This document shows, in pieces, positions 54,042-61,859 of a DNA stretch of 64,000 bases. The stretch comes from Bradyrhizobium huanghuaihaiense (GTDB lineage: Bacteria; Pseudomonadota; Alphaproteobacteria; Rhizobiales; Xanthobacteraceae): positions 310,001 through 374,000 of the forward strand of contig NZ_VLLA01000005.1 of the NCBI RefSeq assembly GCF_007830635.1. The letters are read 5' to 3'. The notes below the pieces were generated by a model. It saw only the letters and a program-made list of their open reading frames with translations. It had not been told where the DNA came from and did no database searches. The stretch's first letter is position 1. Every line of letters begins with the position of its first letter. Position numbers and translations under genes: made by a program.

Positions 54042-55201
54042 ATCAGATGATCATCAACGGCGTCAACAGCCAGACCTTCGTCTGCTCGGATCTCCAAAGA
54101 GTCGAGCAGTTTTATACTGTCATGCTCGGTCTTCGCGTTGTCAAGCGCACTGTCAGCCATCTCGATGGACGATTGCCAGTGATCACCTTCGGCTTCAACA
54201 GCCTCGCGGAGGAGCCACGATCGCAAACCATAACCTATCTCGAATGGAATCCGATCTTCTACATGATGCCGAAGGAAGGATTTACCGATCCCGCCCTCGT
54301 GGCAGATGCTGTTGCAAACCCGCGCGCAGGTGATCCTAAGGGGCGCTGGGGCGCCGGCACCAACCATCATCTTGCCCTTCACGTCCCTAATCGAAACGGA
54401 CTTTTGAAGTGGAAGCGGCGGCTTACGGACTTTGGCATTCATGTCACTGGCCCATATAACCGGCACTACTTCCATGCGATCTATTTTCCCGACCCGGATG
54501 GCGCGATCATCGAAATCGCAACGTCGGAACCCGGCTTCGGTCATGACGAAGTTGTTCTGGGATCGGAATTCAAGCATCAGCCTGCGGAAAATCTGGTCGG
54601 CGGCCGGAGCGAATTGTCCATCGCGTCAGAAACCTGGCCGGCTCCGATGCCTGTTATCGGCGATGATTACGCGTTGCGTGGCTTCCACCATATCACGTCA
54701 ATTTCCAGTAACGCAGAGCGCACGGAGAAGTTTTTCGTCGAAACAGTTGGACTGCATCTAATCAAGAAGACTGACTACCTCGACGAGAAGGGTGGAACGC
54801 ACTACTACTATGCGTGCGATGAAGACCTTTCTCCCGGTTCGGTAATCACATTCTTCGGCCTGCCCAACTATGCCCCGGGACGGCTCGGAACCGGTCTTTC
54901 CCATCATTTCACGTTGGAGGTCGAAAACGAGCCGGCGCTTGCCGATCAACGCGAACGCCTGAAGCGCGCCGGCGTCGCGGTTTCCGGCATTCAGGACGCA
55001 GTCTATTCGAAGCTCTTCCATTTTCGTGATCCCGACGGCCATATCTGTGCCGTCTCGACGCCCAGCGATTTTACCGTAGACGAGGATAGCGAGGATCTCG
55101 GTCAATCTCTCTGCTTGCCCGAGTCACTTGAACCGCGCCGCGTCGAAATTGAGCGGCACCTTGCGTTTCGACCAGCGCCGACGCCGATCCTCCCCGAGTG
55201 A
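54038..55201 (+). CDS. Two-domain VOC protein, ring-cleaving dioxygenase-like
   Basis: A 387-residue protein with two vicinal-oxygen-chelate modules. The first (about 8-170) has QTFVCSDLQRVEQFYTVMLG and HYFHAIYFPDPDGAIIEIAT; the second (about 210-340) has GFHHITSISSNAERTEKFFV and KLFHFRDPDGHICAVST. Metal ligands expected are H, H and E/C in these repeats. The layout is that of MhqO/LinE/PcpA-type hydroquinone dioxygenases, which open para-dihydroxylated rings or detoxify quinones. It is coupled to the LysR gene; a hairpin terminator follows at 55210. Confidence 0.85.
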   Translation: MNQMIINGVNSQTFVCSDLQRVEQFYTVMLGLRVVKRTVSHLDGRLPVITFGFNSLAEEPRSQTITYLEWNPIFYMMPKEGFTDPALVADAVANPRAGDPKGRWGAGTNHHLALHVPNRNGLLKWKRRLTDFGIHVTGPYNRHYFHAIYFPDPDGAIIEIATSEPGFGHDEVVLGSEFKHQPAENLVGGRSELSIASETWPAPMPVIGDDYALRGFHHITSISSNAERTEKFFVETVGLHLIKKTDYLDEKGGTHYYYACDEDLSPGSVITFFGLPNYAPGRLGTGLSHHFTLEVENEPALADQRERLKRAGVAVSGIQDAVYSKLFHFRDPDGHICAVSTPSDFTVDEDSEDLGQSLCLPESLEPRRVEIERHLAFRPAPTPILPE

Positions 55202-55538
55202 GAGTCGTTGGGGCGCGGTGCTGCCGCGCCCCATCGAAAGGAGGTCACTTCCAGGCCACGCCTCCATTTCCGGCGAAGCGTTCATGCAGTCGGAAATCAA
55301 CCAGCGCACCGATGTAGTCGTATGCACGTGCTGCCAACGGAAAGGTCGTAGTCGGCCCCCTTAAAGCGCCCATTTGGCAAATCAATACGAATTGATTTCA
55401 CGACCGGCCTTTTCGCATCAGCGTTGCAACCAACTCTTGTGGTGGCGCGGCCACTTACTTGATCCGCGGACTAGCGTCGCAAGACGCGTATTCGATATGG
55501 CGCATCCCAAAGCGATCCGGGAGCGTCGGAGAAATAAA
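55202..55538. other. Intergenic region before response regulator gene
   Basis: A 337-base stretch holding a strong GC hairpin at 55210-55232 near its start and an AT-richer second half that probably contains the regulator promoter. The open frame running through it into the regulator gene lacks protein-like character. Confidence 0.5.
55210..55232 (+). terminator. Hairpin after VOC gene
   Basis: GGGGCGCGG-TGCTG-CCGCGCCCC is a perfect 9-base GC-rich stem 9 bases after the stop codon. No U-run follows, so it may be an attenuated or rho-assisted terminator, or an mRNA-stabilising hairpin. Confidence 0.6.
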
Positions 55539-56345
55539 ATGGACGAATGTATCGATAGAACAACCGCTCTTTTCGCCAGCGCGGCAGGTGGACCACTTGG
55601 ACCAACGGACACACCGAGCAAACAGCACCCGACGTTCACATGCCTCCTCGTCGAGGACGATGACGCCCTCCGCCTCCTGGTAGCGAATTATCTGGAGGAA
55701 AATGACGTCCGCGTGATCTGCGCATCCCGGCTGTGCGACGTGGCACCGCTGCTTGCGCGCAACCAACCCGACCTGATCGTGCTCGATTTGCGGCTCGGGC
55801 GAGAAGATGGCCTCGATCTGCTTCGTGAACTCCGCGCGCGATCCGATATACCCGTCATCATCACGACCGGGCACCGGCCCGACGAGATCGACCGTATCGT
55901 CGGGTTGGAGCTCGGAGCTGACGACTACATCACCAAGCCATTTAGCTTGAGGGAATTGTTGGCCCGCATCCGCACCATCTTGCGACGCCGAGACGCGGAA
56001 CCGACCAAACGGCAGCGCGAGAGCGAGAGAGGCAGCCTTCGCTTTGGGGGATGGCGCCTCGAGCGGCGGACGCGCCGCCTCACCAATCCGCGAGGCGAAC
56101 CGGTCGCCCTTACCAAGGGGCAATATGCGCTATTGACAGCATTCCTCGATGCACCACAGCGGCCGCTGTCCCGCGAATACCTGCTGCAAGCGACGCGCGT
56201 CCACGAAGACGTATTCGACCGCAGCATCGACATGCAAGTCATGCGCTTGCGCCGCAAGCTCGAGGACAGCGGGGGTAGCCCCTCGATCATCCGCGCCGAA
56301 CGCGGCGTCGGCTACGTTTTCACGCTTCCTGTGGCGACCTCATGA
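55539..56345 (+). CDS. OmpR-family response regulator
   Basis: A 268-residue regulator. About 32 N-terminal residues precede the receiver domain, where D83 (VLDLRLGREDG) is the acceptor; YITKPFSLRELLARI and the winged helix (IDMQVMRLRRKL, then IIRAERGVGYVFT) follow. It is nearly the same as the regulator at 48324-49049 across both domains. The ATG at 55539 has a GGAG site and is preferred to an upstream TTG. It is convergent with the hybrid histidine kinase gene, a plausible partner. Confidence 0.9.
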   Translation: MDECIDRTTALFASAAGGPLGPTDTPSKQHPTFTCLLVEDDDALRLLVANYLEENDVRVICASRLCDVAPLLARNQPDLIVLDLRLGREDGLDLLRELRARSDIPVIITTGHRPDEIDRIVGLELGADDYITKPFSLRELLARIRTILRRRDAEPTKRQRESERGSLRFGGWRLERRTRRLTNPRGEPVALTKGQYALLTAFLDAPQRPLSREYLLQATRVHEDVFDRSIDMQVMRLRRKLEDSGGSPSIIRAERGVGYVFTLPVATS

Positions 56346-56464
56346 AACCGAGGCTCAGGCTTTCCAGCCCTATTGCCTGATGACCGGTTGAAATTGATAC
56401 GGTGAAACTCCGGCAATTTGCTATCAAGGTCGAACGAAAATGCAGCAAGTACAGTTGCCCAGCT

Positions 56465-59044
56465 TTATCGGTCGGCTGACGAGGACCCTGCACAGCGCAG
56501 GACTTCCTGGAGGCTTCGCGCCAGATCTACAGAGCGAAAAGGTTTGCGTATGATCGGAAACTCATCCACGGCATCATGTCGTTGCAACACATCCCTCGCG
56601 TAACCCGACGTGAGCAGTATCTTGATGCCTCTCCGCAGTCGCCTCGCTTCGCGAGCAAGCTCAACTCCGCTCATACCTTTTTGCATCACGATATCGCTGA
56701 ACAAGAGTTCAAATTCCTGGTCGCTCTGAAGGATCCGAAGCGCCTCCGCGCCGCTCCGGGCACAAGAAACCTGATAGCCATGTACGGTCAGCATTTCCGA
56801 CGTGACTTCCAGAATATCGTCGTTGTCATCAACCAACAGGATTCGCTCCGAGCCGCTTGTTATAGGCTGAGCCTGTCGGGTTTCTTCCTCAGGTTCAAGT
56901 TTCTGCGTGGCCTTAGGCAGATACAGAGCAATCGTGGTTCCCGCTCCAGGTGCACTTTCAATGGTAATGTGTCCTCCGGACTGTCGGACAAAGCCATAGA
57001 CCATGCTGAGGCCAAGCCCGGTCCCCTTGCCGACCTCCTTGGTCGTGAAGAAGGGCTCAAACGCCCGATCCAGCACTTCAGGAGACATCCCGCCCCCGGT
57101 GTCTGTGACGGACAGCCTGACGTAGGCCCCCGCCAAACACCCCGCAATGGCGCCCTCTTCCGCTACGATGTTCCGCGTTTCGATCTGGAGCACACCGCCA
57201 TCTGGCATGGCATCACGTGCGTTCAGCACCAGGTTGAGGAGAGCGGTTTCCAGCAGCGACGGATCAACCTGGCACAGCCATAACTGATCATCGGTCCGCA
57301 GCTTGACCTCGCATGCCGCCCCGACGGCCTGCCGAACGAGCCCCTGAAACGCGGAAATGAGCTGGTTGGCGTTGACCACCTTTGGGTTCAATGTTTGCCG
57401 CCGTGAAAACGCCAGAAGCTGCGCTGTCAGTTCTGTCCCCCGGTCAATGGCACGCCGTGCGGCTGCGGCGAACTTACGAACCTTGCCGACATCCGTGGCC
57501 GCGTCGACGAGTTCGAGATTCCCGGAGACCACCGTGAGCAGGTTGTTGAAGTCGTGCGCAACTCCGCCAGTGAGCTGGCCTACGGACTCCATCTTGTGGC
57601 TCTGGTGCAACTGCTCCTCGGCCAGGCGGCGCGCCTCCAGGGCATGCTTGTGTTCGGTGATATCGCGGAGAAAAATTGCGACACCCTGGCTGGAAGGAAA
57701 CGCATTGATTGCGTACCAGATTTTCCGGAGCGGGCAGTACACTTCGGCGAACGCCGGATGATCCTCTGACACTTTCTCCCGAATTTGGTGCAAGATTTCC
57801 CTGTCACGGTCGCCTCGAAACGCCTCGAACAGAGTCATGCCGATGATATCGCGGCCCTCGGCGACCTGGGCCCAGGCCGGCCCGTTGATATAGCTGACGC
57901 GCCAGTCCCGATCGATGATGACTACGCTGTCGTTTGTGCTTTCAAAGATCGTAGTGATCCGGGCAGCCGCCTCCTCGGCTATCTCCTTTGCCTTGGACAA
58001 TTCCTGCTCACGGTGCTCCAACGCGTCCGCCATGGTGTTGAATGCGTCGGCCACCCGCGCGATTTCTGCATTTCCGCTGATGTCTACGCGGCGCGCAAAT
58101 TCACCGAGCCGCCATTGGTTCGCGGCATCGACCAGCTGCCCAAGCGGGCGATGGATGAACTGCCGGGCGCCCAACGACACCAGTGCCAACACCAGCGCGG
58201 TGCTCAAGAGGATCAGGAATGTGTCGCGCAGCGTTTCACGTTGGATCTCGGCGAAAGCCTGCGCCTTGTCGAGGCCGAAGCTGACGACAAGCCCGCCGGA
58301 GTCGTCCTGAAGGGCGGAGTAGCCTTCGATCCGCTCGACGCCATCGACATCGACGATATCGACCGCGCCGCGGTCGTCCACCGTCAAATGTTTGTCACCG
58401 GGCATCTTTGTACCGACAAACCGGTCGTTGTCGGGATAGCGGGCAAGATAGGTTCCGTTGCGGTCCGTGACGGCGAGCGCGACTCCTTTCGAAGCTCCCT
58501 TTTGAGCGATGTGGTCGGCGAGCCACTCCAGGCCCAGACTCGCAGCGACAACGCCGCCCATACTCCCATTGTCGTCGTAGAACGGCAGTGCACACAGGAT
58601 GACCTTCCGGCCTGACGCCAGACCTATCGAGAATTCTCCGACCGCGAACGCACCGGTCGCGAGCGCTCTCGCGAAGTAGGCGCGCTTGGAAACGTCAATC
58701 TGCTTTTGATCGCCGGTGTGGCAAAAACTCACGCCGTTCAAGTCGGTCGCGAAGAAGGTAATGAATGCGGGAAACCGCTCCTTCACCGCAGCGAGGTAAG
58801 TCGTGCATCCCAGGCTATCCCTCGACTTGATCTGTGGGAGTTCCGACAGCGCGATCAGGACCTGACGAATTCCCTGGACGATTTGTTGCTGGTCTGCCGC
58901 CGCGAGCTTGGCCAGGCTGAGCGCATGGTCCTGCACTTCGAGTTGGCGCGCGCACCGACGATCGAATTCGTTGTACGCCTGGAGCGCGATCGCCGGCAAA
59001 AGCGCGACAGCCACCAGCAGGAATAGCCTTGACAGGAGAGTCAC
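56465..59044 (-). CDS. Hybrid sensor histidine kinase/response regulator
   Basis: An 859-residue membrane kinase. A first helix (about 5-21) and second helix (about 276-297) bracket a Cache-type extracellular sensor (CHTGDQKQIDVSKRAYFARA, then GEFSIGLASGRKVILCALPF). HAMP (about 298-350), a PAS domain (about 360-465), HisKA with H497 (GGVAHDFNNLLTVVSGNLEL), ATPase and a C-terminal receiver (about 735-850, acceptor aspartate in FSDIVMQKGMSG) follow. The layout is that of a small-molecule sensor passing phosphate onward through an internal receiver. It is convergent with the regulator at 55539-56345 and upstream of the kinase end of this block. Confidence 0.9.
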   Translation of the reverse strand: MTLLSRLFLLVAVALLPAIALQAYNEFDRRCARQLEVQDHALSLAKLAAADQQQIVQGIRQVLIALSELPQIKSRDSLGCTTYLAAVKERFPAFITFFATDLNGVSFCHTGDQKQIDVSKRAYFARALATGAFAVGEFSIGLASGRKVILCALPFYDDNGSMGGVVAASLGLEWLADHIAQKGASKGVALAVTDRNGTYLARYPDNDRFVGTKMPGDKHLTVDDRGAVDIVDVDGVERIEGYSALQDDSGGLVVSFGLDKAQAFAEIQRETLRDTFLILLSTALVLALVSLGARQFIHRPLGQLVDAANQWRLGEFARRVDISGNAEIARVADAFNTMADALEHREQELSKAKEIAEEAAARITTIFESTNDSVVIIDRDWRVSYINGPAWAQVAEGRDIIGMTLFEAFRGDRDREILHQIREKVSEDHPAFAEVYCPLRKIWYAINAFPSSQGVAIFLRDITEHKHALEARRLAEEQLHQSHKMESVGQLTGGVAHDFNNLLTVVSGNLELVDAATDVGKVRKFAAAARRAIDRGTELTAQLLAFSRRQTLNPKVVNANQLISAFQGLVRQAVGAACEVKLRTDDQLWLCQVDPSLLETALLNLVLNARDAMPDGGVLQIETRNIVAEEGAIAGCLAGAYVRLSVTDTGGGMSPEVLDRAFEPFFTTKEVGKGTGLGLSMVYGFVRQSGGHITIESAPGAGTTIALYLPKATQKLEPEEETRQAQPITSGSERILLVDDNDDILEVTSEMLTVHGYQVSCARSGAEALRILQSDQEFELLFSDIVMQKGMSGVELAREARRLRRGIKILLTSGYARDVLQRHDAVDEFPIIRKPFRSVDLARSLQEVLRCAGSSSADR

Positions 59045-59141
59045 TTGCGATCTGGCCCCATTTGCGATCAGCCGAAGGTCGACCGTCGCGGCCCCAATGC
59101 TTTCCGGGCACGCCGGCGTTAGGGGTCGCTGCTGTCATTTC

Positions 59142-60422
59142 TTACACCATTGCCCCCTTCTGCGGCTGGCCGCAGCGGAGCCGGCCGTAGAGTTCGAGGC
59201 TTGTTGAAGGCACCAGCAATCCGTGCAAAGCCGCGACCCGAAGATCGCACCAGATGTGCCCCATAGGATCGGCAGTTCCCGCAGCCGATCCGCCATAGGC
59301 CGATGCGAGCGTGTCCGCCGCCTCCATGATGAGGCGAACGGCAAATGCGATGTCGCGACGAATCCGGGCGCGATCGAGTGTTGACATATACTCACCCATA
59401 GACTCCGCATTGCGATCGAGGGCTTCGGCTGCGCGCTGCACCAGCACATCCGCCGCATCGATTTTTGCGGTAATTTCTCCGATCTGCAAATGCGTCACGG
59501 CGGATTCGATTCTCTTTTCGTTGAGGCCGTAAATCATGCGGCCGGGCAAGCGATCAAGGAAGATGTCAACGGCAGTTTGTGCAGCGCCCAGAGCCGGGAA
59601 GAACTGCGAAATCGTTAGCAAGGGATCAGCAGCGGCGCGATACAGCGGCGCTGTTTCCGACGCTTTTTGAGTCTCACCAGCGAGCAATGCAGAGGCCGAA
59701 GTCACAAGCTCTTCGGCCACAAAGACGTCTTTGACAATCACGCCGGAACTGCCAGTGCCGCTGAGACCCATTGCGTCCCAATCGTCCAAAATTTTGACGT
59801 CTTCGATTGGCACGAGAGCGAGGCCGTGGTCGATGATATTTCCAACGTCGTCTGCCAGGGGTATCGCAAGCACATCCCAGTTGGCATGATGGACGCCGGA
59901 ATTGAAAGCCCATCGACCTTCCTCTATCACATAGCCTCCGGGCGCTTTGCGCACCGTGGCCTTTATGACGGACGCAGCGACGCACCCGCGGAAACCGCCG
60001 GGCGTGGCGGACAACCGGTCTTTGACGTCTTTCGGAAACAGCGCATAATGGATCCATGCAGCGTTGTTCATCACCGCCGCAACCCAGCCAACGGATAGAT
60101 CTCCGCGTCCCAGCTCTGTGATCGCGGCCTTGCTGGCCTTAACGTTTGCTTGCAAGCCGCCGTAGTTGCGGGGCGTCGACAGCCCAAACAGTCCGTTCGC
60201 AAAGAGGCGATCGAAAAGATCGTGCGGGATTCTGCCGATCGTGCGGATTTCATTCGAGCGGCAACGAAGCTCCGGTACAAAATTGCGAGCACGAGCCACA
60301 ACTGTTTCATCCACCCCCGCCGATGAATCGTAACTGGTATCGGCACGATCTCTGCCATTCGTCCTATGATACACCTTCACTTCTTGTTCTTGCGGAAGCT
60401 CAACTGCGTGTCGGTCTATCAT
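59142..60422 (-). CDS. Acyl-CoA dehydrogenase-like flavin monooxygenase
   Basis: A 426-residue protein of the acyl-CoA dehydrogenase fold. The N-terminal helical part has IGRIPHDLFDRLFANGLFGL and ELGRGDLSVGWVAAVMNNAA; the middle beta-domain has RWAFNSGVHHANWDVLAIPL and DDWDAMGLSGTGSSGVIVKD. The typical acyl-CoA dehydrogenase catalytic glutamate is not evident. It resembles group D flavin-dependent monooxygenases (HsaA/HpaB-like or dibenzothiophene-type), which need a separate flavin reductase. With the ring-cleavage-like VOC gene nearby it may serve aromatic degradation; no reductase gene is in the window. Confidence 0.8.
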   Translation of the reverse strand: MIDRHAVELPQEQEVKVYHRTNGRDRADTSYDSSAGVDETVVARARNFVPELRCRSNEIRTIGRIPHDLFDRLFANGLFGLSTPRNYGGLQANVKASKAAITELGRGDLSVGWVAAVMNNAAWIHYALFPKDVKDRLSATPGGFRGCVAASVIKATVRKAPGGYVIEEGRWAFNSGVHHANWDVLAIPLADDVGNIIDHGLALVPIEDVKILDDWDAMGLSGTGSSGVIVKDVFVAEELVTSASALLAGETQKASETAPLYRAAADPLLTISQFFPALGAAQTAVDIFLDRLPGRMIYGLNEKRIESAVTHLQIGEITAKIDAADVLVQRAAEALDRNAESMGEYMSTLDRARIRRDIAFAVRLIMEAADTLASAYGGSAAGTADPMGHIWCDLRVAALHGLLVPSTSLELYGRLRCGQPQKGAMV

Positions 60423-60834
60423 TGCGCACCTGTTCTTTCGGGAAATAGCTGCTGTTGACGAGTCAGTGCGCCACGAACACTCCGTCGCGGCAGCCGCCTT
60501 GCTCGCCGATGTGCGCAGGTATGAGGCGACGAGCCGGTCACAGCATCGTTTCAGCTCGGACGAAGCGCGTTACAACTGTGACCAATTCCGATTTTTTGAA
60601 AGATTGGAGACCTTGATCGCTCGCCTACAAAATTCGGCAGCGATCGGATCGTCTCGTTGACGGAACTTCCAACAGATAAACGATCGTCGGCAAGTCAGGC
60701 TGGTTCGCCAAGCGAAAACTAGATCAGCTTCTCAGTCGCGGGACTGTCCTGTTGGATCGCGTCAAGCCCGACCCCCAGCATCCCTCGGACCGACTGATCA
60801 GACTTGCCGTGAATAGATTATTCTTGATCTCCCG

Positions 60835-60853
60835 GTGCACACGTCGTGCACAC
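60835..60853. repeat. Tandem GTGCACAC repeat
   Basis: GTGCACAC-GTC-GTGCACAC gives two direct copies spaced 11 bases start to start, about one helical turn. The motif matches the arms of the inverted repeat at 60976-61013, so the group looks like a binding-site array. Confidence 0.7.
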
Positions 60854-60975
60854 ACCGCCCTCTAAACAATTGAAGGACTTGAACTCTCATTCCAATCCAT
60901 CATGGGAGCGACAGAAAAGCGATAATCCTGCGATTCCAACGATTTACCCCTAACCTCTCAATGGGATGAAGCACG

Positions 60976-61013
60976 AACGTGTGCACTCCAAACTAGACGA
61001 AATTGCACACGTT
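60976..61013. promoter_or_regulatory. Inverted repeat AACGTGTGCA-N18-TGCACACGTT
   Basis: Perfect 10-base arms (60976-60985 and 61004-61013) with an 18-base spacer. The right arm repeats the TGCACACGT core seen at 60836. The arms are 28 bases apart start to start, close to three helical turns minus a few bases. It is a candidate operator or hairpin about 850 bases upstream of the giant kinase gene. Confidence 0.65.
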
Positions 61014-61859
61014 TCTACCCGTTTTGACCGCTCAGTATACATGCGCGAACTCGCGCGCAGCCATCGGCGGACGTCTATGGCGATACAGACACCCAACGTC
61101 GTCCGCCGGCAGCTTGGATGCCTTTGGTCGAAGCGCGAGGGCAGGCGTCAGACGAGGCGCCAACGGTCCCTTGCCGAAGCGAGGCAACCGCCATATTCCC
61201 CGCAAAAGACGCGCACCGAAAGTGACAGCATTCGTCGCCATGTGGATGGAGGAGCACAAGTGGAAGGAAGCAGAGCCGCCCCGTTGACGCCGGATGCGAT
61301 CGACTGATTGCCAGGCTACTTCATCAACCTGAAGCGCCCTGCTTCCACCTTGATCAGAAACGCCGAGCGCCCGTCGTGGTCGTTGTGATCGGTTGCGCTC
61401 GTCGTGGACAGGCCGTTGTTCGGATACACCTCCTTGCGAGGTTGGCCGTCCGAGATGGACCTTAAGTCCCTTACGCAGATGGACACCGTGAGATCCATCT
61501 GGCGATCTCAACTGACTAGAGCCTATTTTCGGTCTGGCAGCATTGCGCAGTCAAACCGAAGCGAGTTCGGCACGACGTTGCATTGAAGATGCAACAAGCG
61601 ATGTGCTGTCAGCGGCTGACGTGCCACAGCGCGATCCAGCCCTCTTTCCGATAGCGCCGAGCGGGCATAAACCAATGATTGCGAGAAAACGTCTGCAGAC
61701 GATCCGCGCCGCTTGTTCGCGGCGCTTTGGCAGCTCCAGCTTAGGCTGGGCACACCTGCCCGTTTGTGGCAGATTCAGAGCTTAGGAAAGCACCTCCTCA
61801 CCCAGCATCGGGTCACTTGGAGGCTTCCGGTTGAACCCATCATTTTCGGTTCGACGCGC

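Larger units (their letters stand above)
60423..61859. other. Gene-poor region with TGCACACGT motifs
   Basis: A 1437-base stretch without a convincing gene, the longest in the window, less GC-rich in places than its surroundings. Several short open frames exist (for example 60466-60660), but none shows family similarity or a clear ribosome site. The middle contains a cluster of TGCACACGT repeats (60835-61013). It should carry promoters for the monooxygenase gene and for the giant kinase gene. Confidence 0.6.

Noticed and set aside
60466..60660. 64-residue frame in the gene-poor region
   Set aside because: Composition is plausible, but there is no ribosome site, no family similarity and a GTG start; not enough to call a gene.
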